A stretch of 64,000 nt of DNA from Paenibacillus taihuensis (GCF_003386535.1 NZ_QTTN01000021.1:1-64000), one strand, 5' to 3'; shown: positions 7,701 to 16,372, counted from the stretch's first letter. Made by a program: numbers and translations. The notes: generated from the sequence alone by a model not told the origin.

Positions 7701-9800
7701 CAACAGTCGGTAACGCAAGCTCAAGATCAAGCTGCGCAGTACGCTCGGTTGATGCAGGTGTATACCCATCCCGATTTCGCGAATACGGTGCAACGTATCT
7801 CGATCTGGGGACTAACGGACACCGCCAGTTGGCATGCACCTGAATCTCCGCTGTTGTTCGATGGGAACCTGTATCCGAAAGATGCGTTTAGAGCCGTGAT
7901 TAACCCGGCCGAATACCTCGCGTATTACGCTGCGCTTGAGCATCCGAAGAAGCCTGAAGGCAAGCTCGCAACGGCCGCAAAAGGAACGCCGGCTGTCGAT
8001 GGAATCATGGACGATATTTGGACGACGACACCATCCATACCGATCAACGTCAAGCAGGCAGGTAACACGAAGACGGGCACAATTATGCCGGCCGCTACCG
8101 CCCGCATGCTGTGGGACAACGCGAACCTGTACGTATTCGCGAAGGTGACCAAAGATCCGTCCGAACCGCTGGACAAGACGCCAACGAACGCTTACGAGCA
8201 GGATTCATTCGAAGTGGTCGTTGATCTGCTGAACGGCTCCAGTTCCACGTACTCGGACGCTGCCGGACATTACCGCGTTCGGTATGACGGCGTTGCGTCG
8301 GTAGACTCGGGCATGTCAGATACTCAGGGCAAAACGACGACGGTGACTTCCTCAACGACATTCGACGAAGAGACGAACTCCTACACCGTAGAGATGAAGA
8401 TTCCGTTTGTCCAGATATCGCCTGAAGTTGGCACTCAGATGGGCTTCGACGTTCAGGTGAACGACGCGAAGGCCGGTTCACGTATTGGCGCATTCGCTTG
8501 GAACGACGCTACCGGAACGGCTTATCAGGATCTATTCAAGATCGGCACGCTGCAACTCGCAGCTGCACCATCAGCAGGGCCATCTACGGGGCCTTCTACG
8601 CCAATCATTCCGAGCGAGCCTCCTATCGGACAATCTGACGGTAAAGTCACGATAACTCCGACGGTAGAAGTGAAAGACGGAAAGGCTACTTCAAGCATCT
8701 CCAGCAGCAACTTGAATAAAGCGCTGGAACTAGCGCCTGTAAATGCCCAAGGCAAGAAACAAGTTACGGTGGAAATCCCGGCACAAGCGGGTTCGACTTC
8801 GTATGAAGTGAAATTGCCGACTTCGAATTTGAAAGATTCTGGTACGACCGTACTCTCCATCAAGACGGAGAACGGTACGATCGATCTTCCGGGTAATATG
8901 TTGTCTAATACAGATGTAGGCAATGCAGACGCTGTGGCGGTTCACATGTCCAAAGCTTCGACGGCTGGGCTCAGCGATGAGATTCGTAAACAGATTGGTG
9001 ATAAACCTGTCATTAATCTAGAAGTTTCGGTCGGAGACAAAGTAGTAGCTTGGAACAATCCGAACGTGCCTGTTACGGTATCCGTACCTTACAAGCCTAC
9101 GGCAGAAGAACTAAGCAACCCGGATGATATTATCATCTGGTACATTGACGGAAATGGTGTCGCTACGCCGGTATCGAACGCTCGTTACGATGCGGCGAGC
9201 GGGACGGTCATCTTCAAGACGACGCATTTCAGTAACTATGCAGTTGCTTTTGTGGAGAAGACATTCGAAGATCTTGCTTCCGTACCTTGGGCGAAGCAAG
9301 CGATTGAATCGATGGCAGCACGCGATGTCATCAAGGGAATTTCCGCGAACAGCTTCTCCCCTGCAGCTTCGATCAAGAGAGCGGATTTCATCGCGCTTCT
9401 TGTAAGAGTGCTTGAATTGAAAGGTACAGGGAACAATGAAGCAATGTTCAGCGATGTGAAGAATACCGCTTATTATATTAATGAGTTGGTCATCGCGAAA
9501 GAACTAGGTATCACCACTGGTTATGGAGTCAATACGTTCAAGCCGGACAGCGCGATCACCCGTCAAGAAATGATGGTGCTGACGACACGCGCTCTGGCTG
9601 CAGCTGGCAAGAAAATCGCGGTCTCGGGTAATTTAGATGCATATGCTGACGCGGCGAGTATTTCAGGTTTTGCAAAAGACAGCGCTATGGCTCTGGTTAA
9701 ATCCGGAATTGTGAACGGCAAGAACGGCAAGATTGCGCCGAACGATTCGCTCACACGCGCTGAAGCGGCAGTCATCCTGTACCGCATTTGGAATCTGTAA
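4701..9800 (+). CDS. SLH-anchored multidomain endo-1,4-beta-xylanase (CBM, GH10, CBM9, SLH)
   Basis: A 1699-residue secreted xylanase. The signal peptide is residues 1-31. Four carbohydrate-binding-like modules follow at about 35-200, 215-350, 375-565 and 575-705; the second is CBM22-like, and the first and fourth are clearly related to each other. The GH10 domain spans about 710-1075, with acid/base Glu866 in WDVVNEAMG and nucleophile Glu991 in SISELDIS. A CBM9 module lies at about 1085-1290, then a Ser/Pro-rich linker, a beta-rich region (about 1315-1510), and three SLH repeats (about 1520-1699; FEDLASVPWAKQAIESM, FSDVKNTAYYINELV, YADAASISGFAKDSAM). SLH repeats bind pyruvylated secondary cell-wall polymer, so the enzyme sits on the cell surface and cuts xylan there. 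A strong GGAGGGG precedes ATG 4701. It is monocistronic with its own terminator. Confidence 0.96.
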   Translation: MNRRFKKIIMLLLAAALFVPQLWSAPSAEAADNSNGSTVVWSIDANQLVVPGTTGNDQYLGNGNYQPGVQLADTGSSKMAMYADGSLGINPSGGTYKAINIQTGTAVGGTNYYTNSGFVAEANKTYTITFNAYVADGTGQVRARGNNSGDWASTSISTTPTPVTYTWTQAATGGNLQIDTGSTAQDTVVYITDMQITTPSTDDSGGTTEPGTTVYDMQTDAALANGWGSSTVLKQAGVAAVVSGSAGSYILSLTGRGADWHGVDLSKVGLGISAGTDYTFTVNGTTSQGTIVKLAQNGGNYTTYASQTVGADGNYSLTFTKAGADITTDIRVQTEGSTPDFTISSIVVTSKPGDLPPPAAIPGLGSVPGLTIGDGSSWAGANLMMGINASQWPFSAGTLAAFTPAKGATYHLSFNVTSSGATGFRVRWITKDDGGTYTQADVDAVNAHKYTADQTASVVPAYFENTISDGQTQTYNVDFTMDGSQAAGGLIGSIGIRGQAGSKAFSINTLTVKDAGGNTLVNYDKSGPVPAGWALDMTKVNPAYASTLSDASAGLTSTDGTTYVPGVTLVNPADTLLAVSGSAFQLWAPTGKNKYKGAKFATGTAAGGTAAQDGFIAYPGLTYTVSFMASVDDSASGQVRFNPNNTSNPGVWPSTATINRTPKLIKFAWTQKSGGGDFLLETGSTAEGNKLSITDLKIEIGDTANVFNPDIALLDKIKASPIYSGYLMGNIINPAFMNDPFMSVLKSQFSVVTPENALKPSSLIGTSDKTKSVEQLNFTEADTELQSAIDNGLLIHGHTLVWHDQSIPWLNNDKISDSDSTLSNPGLTAAGAYANMNDYIKAVLTHFDGKFNASTQNIISWDVVNEAMGNTVRNSNLDPKDWHSYLKSTPWLAATDVNYVEQAFKDARAAEPNYDVLLYYNDFSMDDQTKAGAVRDMVKDINDRWAEDHPGKQLIQGVGLQEHNGLGTNPGNTRKTLQMFKDIGVKVSISELDISAGSGGQQSVTQAQDQAAQYARLMQVYTHPDFANTVQRISIWGLTDTASWHAPESPLLFDGNLYPKDAFRAVINPAEYLAYYAALEHPKKPEGKLATAAKGTPAVDGIMDDIWTTTPSIPINVKQAGNTKTGTIMPAATARMLWDNANLYVFAKVTKDPSEPLDKTPTNAYEQDSFEVVVDLLNGSSSTYSDAAGHYRVRYDGVASVDSGMSDTQGKTTTVTSSTTFDEETNSYTVEMKIPFVQISPEVGTQMGFDVQVNDAKAGSRIGAFAWNDATGTAYQDLFKIGTLQLAAAPSAGPSTGPSTPIIPSEPPIGQSDGKVTITPTVEVKDGKATSSISSSNLNKALELAPVNAQGKKQVTVEIPAQAGSTSYEVKLPTSNLKDSGTTVLSIKTENGTIDLPGNMLSNTDVGNADAVAVHMSKASTAGLSDEIRKQIGDKPVINLEVSVGDKVVAWNNPNVPVTVSVPYKPTAEELSNPDDIIIWYIDGNGVATPVSNARYDAASGTVIFKTTHFSNYAVAFVEKTFEDLASVPWAKQAIESMAARDVIKGISANSFSPAASIKRADFIALLVRVLELKGTGNNEAMFSDVKNTAYYINELVIAKELGITTGYGVNTFKPDSAITRQEMMVLTTRALAAAGKKIAVSGNLDAYADAASISGFAKDSAMALVKSGIVNGKNGKIAPNDSLTRAEAAVILYRIWNL

Positions 9801-9823
9801 TCCATTTGATTGCAAACGAATAC

Positions 9824-9853
9824 AACAGCCATCTTTCGAGGTGGCTGTTTTTC
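9824..9853 (+). terminator. Terminator of the xylanase gene
   Basis: ACAGCCATCT pairs with AGGTGGCTGT across TTCG, followed by a T-run. Confidence 0.85.
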
Positions 9854-9949
9854 GTGTGGAGCGAGCGCGCCTGCGCCAGAATTCTGGCGTGTTTTTTTGT
9901 GGACCCTTCCCCAAGTATAAAGAAATTAATAAATATACAATCGCCCTAA

Positions 9950-9976
9950 ACTTTCTTAACAATCGAATGGTATGGT
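9950..9976 (+). promoter_or_regulatory. Shared signalling-gene promoter motif, copy 1
   Basis: ACTTTCTTAACA, nine bases, then TATGGT. The same 12-mer (one variable base) at the same 9-bp distance from a TATNNT box lies before the GGDEF gene at 62035 and the sensor gene at 63685. Confidence 0.45.
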
Positions 9977-10008
9977 AGAGTTCATAAATCCAGTCGAGGT
10001 GAACTGTC

Positions 10009-11523
10009 TTGCTTGCTTTCTCAAAACGTAAAAGCTTAGTATTATCCACCACTATTATGCTGTCAATTCTCTTCGTAAGCGTGATCACTGTTATGGTATG
10101 GATGCTTTATACGGAACAGAAGAATGCGGCGTTCGATAATTTTAGAGATATCGGCGAAAAACTCGGTGCTCAGGCGCAAGTCAGCAGTTCATCCATCGAC
10201 TCTGTAGCTCAAGCCTATGTCAAGAGCTCGGTGCTATGACGGATGAAGGCCGAATAACAAATGCCTATTATATGTCCACGAAGCTGTTCGAGAAAGGCGG
10301 CGAACAGAACCTCATTACGATGATCCAATCCAGCCAAAGCAGCGCCGGCAGCAATGATAACGGAACGGACTATCCGCTCGATGATGTGTTTCTGGACAGC
10401 TACACCCGCGTGATGGCAGGGGAAGCCGTATTAACGGAGCCTTCGCGTAACGATTCGCCCCCTTCGATTGCTGGCAGCTGCTGCCGGGGAAGCCGCCAAA
10501 GGCAAGTTGACGATTACAATGCCAAACACGAGCAACAACGAAATCGGTCAAGCTGCAGCCTCTTTCAACGAGATGATTCAAAGCTTGCGAGAATTGACTG
10601 GCAGCATCAAATCAACCTCGCATGAAGTGACAGAGTCATCGCTTCACTTGAAAGAAATCGCAAACCAAACTGCCCATGCCACGCAAGAAATTACAGTTGC
10701 CATTCAGTCTGTCGCTGCAGGCACGGAAACGCAGCTGCGCAGCTCGCAGGAGTCCGGGCGCGCAATGACGGAGATGGCAATCGGCATCCAGCGGATTGCC
10801 GAATCTTCAGCCTTTGTATCCGAGCTGGCGCACCATACTACCGAACGAGCCGTAGAAGGTGAACAAGCGATCTCTCGAACGCTGCAGCAAATGAAAACGA
10901 TGGAGACGAACGTCTTTACCGCCGTGAATACGATGCACGAGCTGCAAGCATCTAGCGGGAAAATCGGCGAAATTCTTAGCCTAATTGCCGATGTCGCCAA
11001 TCAAACGAATCTGCTGGCCCTGAATGCGGCGATCGAAGCCGCCCGCGCTGGAGAACACGGCAAAGGGTTCGCGGTTGTTGCGACAGAAATTCGGAAGCTG
11101 GCCGAACGTTCGAAGAACTCTTCCGATGAAGTCCGAGAGCTCCTTCAGGCGATCGAGGCACAAACCGCAGAAGCGGCTTCCAAGCTGGTTATTTCCGCCG
11201 AAGATGCGCGTTTGGTTACCGAGATAACGGACGCAACAGGCGAGTCGTTCCGAACCATTCTCTCCTCGGTGGAACAGGTATCGGAGCTGGTGCAGGAAGT
11301 ATCGGCAGCTTGCCAACAAATGTCCGCAAGCAGTCAGCAAATTACCGCGACACTAGAGGAGCAGACCCGCATCGTCGATACGTCTGCGTCCCATACGCAT
11401 CATGTAGCGGCCTCCTCCGAGGAACAGCTTGCTTCCGTCGAAGAAGTAGCTCGCGCATCCGAGCAGCTCCGCTTAATGGCGAGCAAACTGAGCGAAGCCG
11501 TCAGTAAATTCGAGCTCGAATGA
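10009..11523 (+). pseudogene. Methyl-accepting chemotaxis protein, broken by frameshift and deletion
   Basis: Three overlapping frames make one receptor. The first, 10009-10239 (TTG start after GAGGTG), has the N-terminal membrane helix and the start of the sensor domain. The second, from 10236, continues it (TDEGRITNAYYMSTKLFEKG through [13 protein letters not shown]). The third, from about 10468 to 11523, has the end of HAMP ([19 protein letters not shown]) and a complete signalling domain with the canonical tip [20 protein letters not shown]. One frameshift near 10236 and a deletion near 10450-10470, removing the rest of the sensor, the second membrane helix and most of HAMP, inactivate it. 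The intact tip-coding part suggests recent loss. Confidence 0.88.
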
Positions 11524-11609
11524 TGGCGATTGCAGGCCATGAACTTGTCTTCAAAGTCAGGAAAGGTTAAGCTATACACAGGTTTTACGGAAGAGGAGGT
11601 AAACGTAAT

Positions 11610-11957
11610 ATGATGCAGCCGATCAATCCATCGGATGTTCAAGCAAGAATCGATGCATTCAAGGAACAAGAGCTTTATATTCACCTCGAAATGACCACTG
11701 GAGCGTATGCCGCACATTTTGATAGCACGAAGCATCCCGGATCGATCTTCATTACGAACACAATGGTGAGGTATTCGCATGGTTCTATCTCGGGAAACGG
11801 CCCATTTCGGGTCGGCCTGAAGATGGAACGAGGCTGGATATACGCGGAAGGTCTTACTTATTATGAAGAGCAGGAGAAGGAACGATTGATTATGGCCGGC
11901 CATGACAGCCAAGGAAAGCTGATCGTTGCCTTGCAGCTAAGCAAAACCCCATTCTAA
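11610..11957 (+). CDS. yojF: YojF family protein (DUF1806)
   Basis: A 115-residue protein of the YojF/DUF1806 family, recognised from its N-terminal HLEMTTGAYA segment, FITNTMVRYSHGSI and GWIYAEGLTYYEE. In Bacillus, yojF lies directly before yojG (bshB2), the same order as here, with 21 bp between the genes. The pairing suggests a role next to bacillithiol metabolism, but its biochemical function is not established. AGAGGAGG precedes ATG 11610 (or the next Met). Confidence 0.88.
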   Translation: MMQPINPSDVQARIDAFKEQELYIHLEMTTGAYAAHFDSTKHPGSIFITNTMVRYSHGSISGNGPFRVGLKMERGWIYAEGLTYYEEQEKERLIMAGHDSQGKLIVALQLSKTPF

Positions 11958-11978
11958 TCCAGAGGGAGGAGACTTGAA

Positions 11979-12635
11979 GTGGAAAAACATATTCTGGTTG
12001 TACTGCCTCATCCGGATGACGAGGCGTTCGGAACCGCCGGCACGTTGGCGATGCACATTCAGCAAGGTACCAAGATCACTTATGCTTGTCTGACCTTGGG
12101 AGAGATGGGGCGCAATATGGGGATCCCTCCCTTTGCTAACCGAGTAACACTGCCTGACATTCGCAAGCAGGAATTAGAAGCATCCTGCCGGGCAATCGGC
12201 ATACATGACTTGCGGCTGCTCGGCTTCCATGACAAAATGATCGAATTCGAAGATAAGCAGCTGCTAGACAGTCGGATCGAGGAGTTGCTGAAAGAACTTC
12301 AACCCTCACTTGTCATTACATTCTATCCGGGGTATAGCGTTCACCCAGATCATGATGCGTGTGGAGCTGCCGTTATACGCGCAATTGAGAAGCTGCCTGC
12401 AGATAAGCGCCCTGTCGTTCATTGCATGGCTTTCTCCAAAGATCACGAGCAAGCGATCGGGCGACCTGATGTCGTGATCGATGTTAAGAGCTATTTGAAA
12501 CAGAAGATGGCTTCCATTCAATCGCATCGTTCGCAATTCCAAGCCGCTGAGCTAATGGGCAGAAACAGTTTGTCGGATCAAGAAATACAAGCGAGATTCG
12601 GGACCGAGCGCTTCTGGACGTATCGCTTCGACTAA
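11979..12635 (+). CDS. bshB2: Bacillithiol biosynthesis deacetylase BshB2
   Basis: A 218-residue zinc-dependent deacetylase of the LmbE/PIG-L family. The zinc motif HPDDE is at residues 11-15 and a second histidine motif, SVHPDHDAC, lies near 123-131. BshB enzymes remove acetate from GlcNAc-malate in bacillithiol synthesis, and BshB2 may also act as a bacillithiol-S-conjugate amidase. The start is GTG 11979, eight bases after AGAGGGAGGAG. It forms an operon with yojF and ends in a strong terminator. Confidence 0.93.
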   Translation: MEKHILVVLPHPDDEAFGTAGTLAMHIQQGTKITYACLTLGEMGRNMGIPPFANRVTLPDIRKQELEASCRAIGIHDLRLLGFHDKMIEFEDKQLLDSRIEELLKELQPSLVITFYPGYSVHPDHDACGAAVIRAIEKLPADKRPVVHCMAFSKDHEQAIGRPDVVIDVKSYLKQKMASIQSHRSQFQAAELMGRNSLSDQEIQARFGTERFWTYRFD

Positions 12636-12658
12636 TCTAACCAAATATCCGAGCGGGC

Positions 12659-12713
12659 AAAAGGCCGCCTCGCAAGCCCATGTTGTAATGTGGCTTGAGG
12701 GGCGGCTTTGTTT
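12659..12713 (+). terminator. Terminator of yojF-bshB2
   Basis: AAGGCCGCCTC and AAGCC pair with GGCTT and GGGGCGGCTT, followed by TGTTTG. The palindrome array begins two bases later. Confidence 0.8.
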
Positions 12714-12714
12714 G

Positions 12715-12905
12715 TTGAGAGTCGGGTTTTCCGACTCTCAGCCAGCGAGAGAGGGGAATCCGTCGCTGAGAGTCGGCAATCCCGTCTCTCGGAGATGGCG
12801 CCGCCGCGATTGTGGGCTTTTGGCGTTGTGAGAGTCGGATTTTGCGACTATCGTGTTTGAAATGGGTTAGTTTTACTCATGAGAGTCGGATTGCCCGACT
12901 CTCAG
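12715..12905. repeat. Intergenic palindrome array 1 (GAGAGTCGG core), alternating 51/62/51 bp
   Basis: Four palindromes with arms GAGAGTCGG and CCGACTCTC (some arms imperfect) are centred at 12728, 12779, 12841 and 12892, so the centre spacings are 51, 62 and 51. The stretch lies between the convergent bshB2 and malG-like genes, and no coding feature explains it. One linker (GGTTAGTTTTACTCA) resembles linkers in the array at 50.6 kb. Confidence 0.85.
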
Positions 12906-12981
12906 AGTTTATGGGGGCAGGTTAAGTAAACGAACGGGGAGGTGGCATATGTGCTACAAGGCAGCGATGGCGGGGCAACCT

Positions 12982-13839
12982 CTAACCCTTAACACCACCA
13001 GCAGTCAATCCTTCAATGATCTGCTTCTGCAGGACGGCGTAGATAATCATTACTGGCAGGATGCTGAACACGATTCCCGCCGACATTTGGGCGTAGTTCG
13101 TATTATAGATGTCGCGGAAGCCGACCATCCCGACTGGGAGCGTCCGCAATTCGTCGGTGGAGATGAAGAAGTTCGCCAAGATGAACTCATTCCAGTTGCC
13201 GATGAAGTTGATGATAAACACGGTTACCAATGCAGGAACGGTGATGGGCATAATGATTTTCCAGAAAACGCCCTTCGCACGCAGACCATCCATCACAGCC
13301 GCTTCTTCGATTTCACCTGGAATGGATCGCATGAACGCCGACAGAATAATCACTGTAAACGGAATGGCCCCTGCAGTGTAAGGCAGGATGAGCGCCATAT
13401 GGGTTCCCAAGATCGGGTGACCGAAGACGCCTTCCATCTTGTTCAACATGATGAAGATAGGCAGCAGTAAAGCATTTCCAGGAATGAGCAGGCCGATCAG
13501 GATGAATTGGTACAGCCCCTTGCTCATCTTCAGATAGCGCATCCGCGTAATCGCAAAAGCTCCCATGGAGGCAAAAATAATGGTAGCGACCGAGCATAGT
13601 GTCGAGATATACAAGCTATTTAAAAAGTAAACACTGATTTTCGCATTCACCCAAGCCTCGTAATAATTCTCAAAATGAAACGAAGAAGGGAACCCGAACG
13701 GATTGCTCGCAATGGCTTGATTATCCGATTTCACAGACGAGAAGAGAACGAAAATGAACGGGTACAGGGTCACGATCAAGAAACCTAGCAAAAGAATATG
13801 GGGGGCAGTTTTTTTCATCGATCTCAGTGTCATCGTCAT
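12982..13839 (-). CDS. Carbohydrate ABC transporter permease, MalG type
   Basis: A 285-residue membrane protein of the binding-protein-dependent permease family, with six predicted membrane segments and the ATPase-contact EAA loop EAAVMDGLRAKGVFWKIIMPI. It is the second permease of an importer with the MalF-type protein; its ATG overlaps the malF stop in TAATG, so the two are translationally coupled. No ATPase gene lies nearby, which is usual in Firmicutes, where an MsmX-type ATPase serves many sugar importers. The substrate is likely an oligosaccharide, judging by the xylanase and GH130 neighbours. Confidence 0.92.
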   Translation of the reverse strand: MTMTLRSMKKTAPHILLLGFLIVTLYPFIFVLFSSVKSDNQAIASNPFGFPSSFHFENYYEAWVNAKISVYFLNSLYISTLCSVATIIFASMGAFAITRMRYLKMSKGLYQFILIGLLIPGNALLLPIFIMLNKMEGVFGHPILGTHMALILPYTAGAIPFTVIILSAFMRSIPGEIEEAAVMDGLRAKGVFWKIIMPITVPALVTVFIINFIGNWNEFILANFFISTDELRTLPVGMVGFRDIYNTNYAQMSAGIVFSILPVMIIYAVLQKQIIEGLTAGGVKG

Positions 13840-14720
13840 TAGTATTCGACCCTTTCGACTCTTCTAGCAAATAAAACTTGATACAATGCGGTCAGAATGA
13901 GAGAGAATAAGAAGATCAACACCCCGATGGAGTTGCCGTATCCGTATTTCGCATTCGTAATCCCGTATTTGATTAAGTAGGTGGCCATGACGTCGGTGAT
14001 CCCGCCTGGACCGCCGTCGGTCATAACGATGATAATATCAGCAGCTTTCATGGCTCCTGCGATAGAGAGCATGATAACAACCGAGATGACCGGCATAATA
14101 AGCGGCACCGTAATTTTGGTTGCGCGTTTGAAAGCGCTGGCTCCATCGACGATAGCGGCTTCGTCTATTTCTCTAGGAATCGACAAGATTGCAGCGAGAA
14201 CCATTACAATATAGAATCCCGTCCACTGCCATGCATTGGTGAGCAAGATCGAGAACATCGCCCAATGGGAGTCGGACAGCCACATGACAGGTTGTAAGCC
14301 AATTCGGGTCAGGATGAGATTAAACAAGCCGATATCCGGTTCGTAGATGAAGCTCCACAAGATGCCGATTACAGCAGTTGACATGACGGAAGGAACAAAT
14401 ACGGCCGTTTTATATAAACCTCTGAGTTTTTTTACGTTGCTGATTAAGAGCGAGAAGAATATGATGATAGGGACTTGCACGAATACCGAGAACAGAATGA
14501 ATTTGCCGTTATTAAAAACAGACTGCCAAAATTTATCGTCATTGAACGCATGCTTGAAGTTAGTCAAACCATTAAAGTGGGGCTCGGTCAGACCGTTCCA
14601 TTTCATGAAGCCGGTGGTGAATGCAGAGATCATCGGATATACGAAAAACATGATATACAAAACAAGGAGAGGCAGCAAGAACAGGACATAGGTCCAAGGG
14701 TTTCTTAATGTTTTATTCAT
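13839..14720 (-). CDS. Sugar ABC transporter permease, MalF type
   Basis: About 293 residues, starting at ATG 14720 behind GGAGG (a longer frame to 14780 lacks a ribosome site). It has six membrane segments and the EAA loop EAAIVDGASAFKRATKITVPLI. It pairs with the downstream MalG-type subunit to form the membrane channel. It is separated from the binding-protein gene upstream by a strong terminator hairpin, which should keep permease levels well below binding-protein levels. Confidence 0.92.
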   Translation of the reverse strand: MNKTLRNPWTYVLFLLPLLVLYIMFFVYPMISAFTTGFMKWNGLTEPHFNGLTNFKHAFNDDKFWQSVFNNGKFILFSVFVQVPIIIFFSLLISNVKKLRGLYKTAVFVPSVMSTAVIGILWSFIYEPDIGLFNLILTRIGLQPVMWLSDSHWAMFSILLTNAWQWTGFYIVMVLAAILSIPREIDEAAIVDGASAFKRATKITVPLIMPVISVVIMLSIAGAMKAADIIIVMTDGGPGGITDVMATYLIKYGITNAKYGYGNSIGVLIFLFSLILTALYQVLFARRVERVEY

Positions 14721-14766
14721 CGTTTCCTCCGTGATAGTCAGACATTTGCTGTAAGCATCGATTTTA

Positions 14767-14806
14767 TAAAAAAATACCACCCACGCTGAGGAGGGTGGTA
14801 TTCTTT
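14767..14806 (-). terminator. Attenuating terminator between binding protein and permease genes
   Basis: On the minus strand, AATACCACCC pairs with GGGTGGTATT around a short loop, followed by TTTTTT. It lies inside the operon, so part of the transcription should stop here. Confidence 0.85.
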
Positions 14807-14827
14807 TAACGGATCAAAGTGTCGAGT

Positions 14828-16147
14828 TTAGAAATCTTCGTTGCTGTTTGCTGCGTTTTGAGCTTTTTGTACCGCATCCAGCATCGCTTTAGGTGTCGTT
14901 TTCCCAGCGATCAGCTTTTGAATGCCTTCGCTAAGTGCCGTATTTACGTCAGGTTGAACGAGGGAGTCGAAGGCAGGGAATGCGCCGCTTGCTTTGTTGC
15001 CGACTTCAATGATTTCTTTCACCAGACCTGATACTTTAGCGTTAGCCAATTTGCTGCTGCTTACTTTCATGGAAGGCAGTACGCCGTCTGCTTCAAGACC
15101 GCGAATTTGCATTTCGTCGTTGTACATGTTCTTGATGAACGATTTGACGAATGCGTATTGCTGCTTGTTATTTTTCACTTTCGATGAGAAACCGTAGCCG
15201 TTGGAGAAGCCGCCGTTAACAGCCGTTTGGCTGCCTTTGCCACCGGATACCGACGGCAATGCGAAGTAGCCTACTTTGTTCGTTAAGCTGCCCGCTTGTT
15301 TAGGATCCGAGAATACGCTGGAAGCCCATGATCCGTCATACATCATGATGGCTTCGCCGCGAATCAGCTGGTTGCGTTGTTCCGCATAATCCAAACCGAG
15401 CTCGCCTTGTTTGAAGTAGCCTTTCTTCACCCAATCTTGGTACTTCGTGAAAGCGGCCACCATTTGCGTGCTGTTCCATTTTGTTTTGCCTGTTGTGAAG
15501 CCATTCGTAATATCCGGGCCTGCATAACGGGACCAAAGCGTATTCGCTGTCATCAGCGGTACCCATGCAGCTTTGGAAGCTTGCGCGAATGGTGTTTTGC
15601 CGTCTTTCTTAATCGTCGCAGCCAAGCTCTCAAGCTCGCTCAATGTTTTTGGAACACTCAGGTTATGCGCTTTGAAGTAATCTTTATTGTAGAAGTAGCC
15701 TTCTTGGTAGCCGCCGATAGGCAGGCCGTATACTTTTCCGTTCACTTTAAATTCATCGAGCGAGATGAATTTATTCGACAGGCCGAGCTCTTTCAGAATC
15801 GGAGTCAGATCGAGCAGTCTGTTTGCTTCCACATACAGCTGCGTGTCCGTGCCGCCGAACAGATCGAAGATTGCAGGAGCTTTGTTAACGACCATTTCGG
15901 AACGCAATTTCTCTTTACGGTTTACGTCCGAATCTACGCCGTCCAGCTTGTATTTGACTCCTGGCACTTCTTTGGATACTCTTGCCAATACATCTTTTAG
16001 GATATTGAGACGTTGTTGTTTCGCCTCGCCTAATTGTGTATGTCTGATCACAATGGTATCCGTCTTTGTTGCAGCACCTGCTGTACTTAACACAGTTGTC
16101 GTTGCTAGGACTAAGCTAAGCGATGAGACCAGAACACTTTTCTTCAT
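14828..16147 (-). CDS. Extracellular sugar-binding protein of an ABC importer (no lipobox Cys)
   Basis: About 439 residues, a family 1 (MalE-like) solute-binding protein. The start at ATG 16147 has GGGAGGT nine bases upstream. The first 30 residues are a classical signal peptide (MKKSVLV then a hydrophobic run to VLSTAGAATKTD), followed by IVIRHTQLGEAKQQRL and typical SBP motifs such as KVYGLPIGGYQEGYFYN and MMYDGSW. The position where Gram-positive binding proteins normally have the lipobox Cys reads STAGAA, so the protein should not be lipidated. It may be released, or held by its partner permeases. First gene of the operon, divergent from the sensor kinase. Confidence 0.9.
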   Translation of the reverse strand: MKKSVLVSSLSLVLATTTVLSTAGAATKTDTIVIRHTQLGEAKQQRLNILKDVLARVSKEVPGVKYKLDGVDSDVNRKEKLRSEMVVNKAPAIFDLFGGTDTQLYVEANRLLDLTPILKELGLSNKFISLDEFKVNGKVYGLPIGGYQEGYFYNKDYFKAHNLSVPKTLSELESLAATIKKDGKTPFAQASKAAWVPLMTANTLWSRYAGPDITNGFTTGKTKWNSTQMVAAFTKYQDWVKKGYFKQGELGLDYAEQRNQLIRGEAIMMYDGSWASSVFSDPKQAGSLTNKVGYFALPSVSGGKGSQTAVNGGFSNGYGFSSKVKNNKQQYAFVKSFIKNMYNDEMQIRGLEADGVLPSMKVSSSKLANAKVSGLVKEIIEVGNKASGAFPAFDSLVQPDVNTALSEGIQKLIAGKTTPKAMLDAVQKAQNAANSNEDF

Positions 16148-16321
16148 GAAGTGCAACCTCCCAATAGGTTTTATGTACAACTTTAGGATAAATTTATTAG
16201 TAATTTCTGAGTAGGGCTACAATTCAATGATTGAAGGATACATTTGTATAATAGTGGAAGACTAGTAGGTCACGAATTGCTTAATAGGGGTAATTTCTAT
16301 ACGAAACCCCGTTCTGCTGAC

Positions 16322-16372
16322 CCAGGACAAGTGTCCCCTGGTACTGTGTTTCTGCCGATTAACTGGTATAAT
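16322..16372 (+). promoter_or_regulatory. Promoter and candidate operator before the YesM-type kinase
   Basis: An extended -10 element, TGGTATAAT, ends at 16372. Just upstream, CCAGGACAAGTGTCCCCTGG (16322-16341) is an imperfect palindrome at about -50. It lies in the divergent region shared with the sugar-binding-protein operon, so a bound regulator could control both directions. Confidence 0.5.

Noticed and set aside
12906-12981. Terminator for the malG-like gene within array 1
   Set aside because: The palindromes are not followed by T-runs on either strand, so they are not classical terminators.
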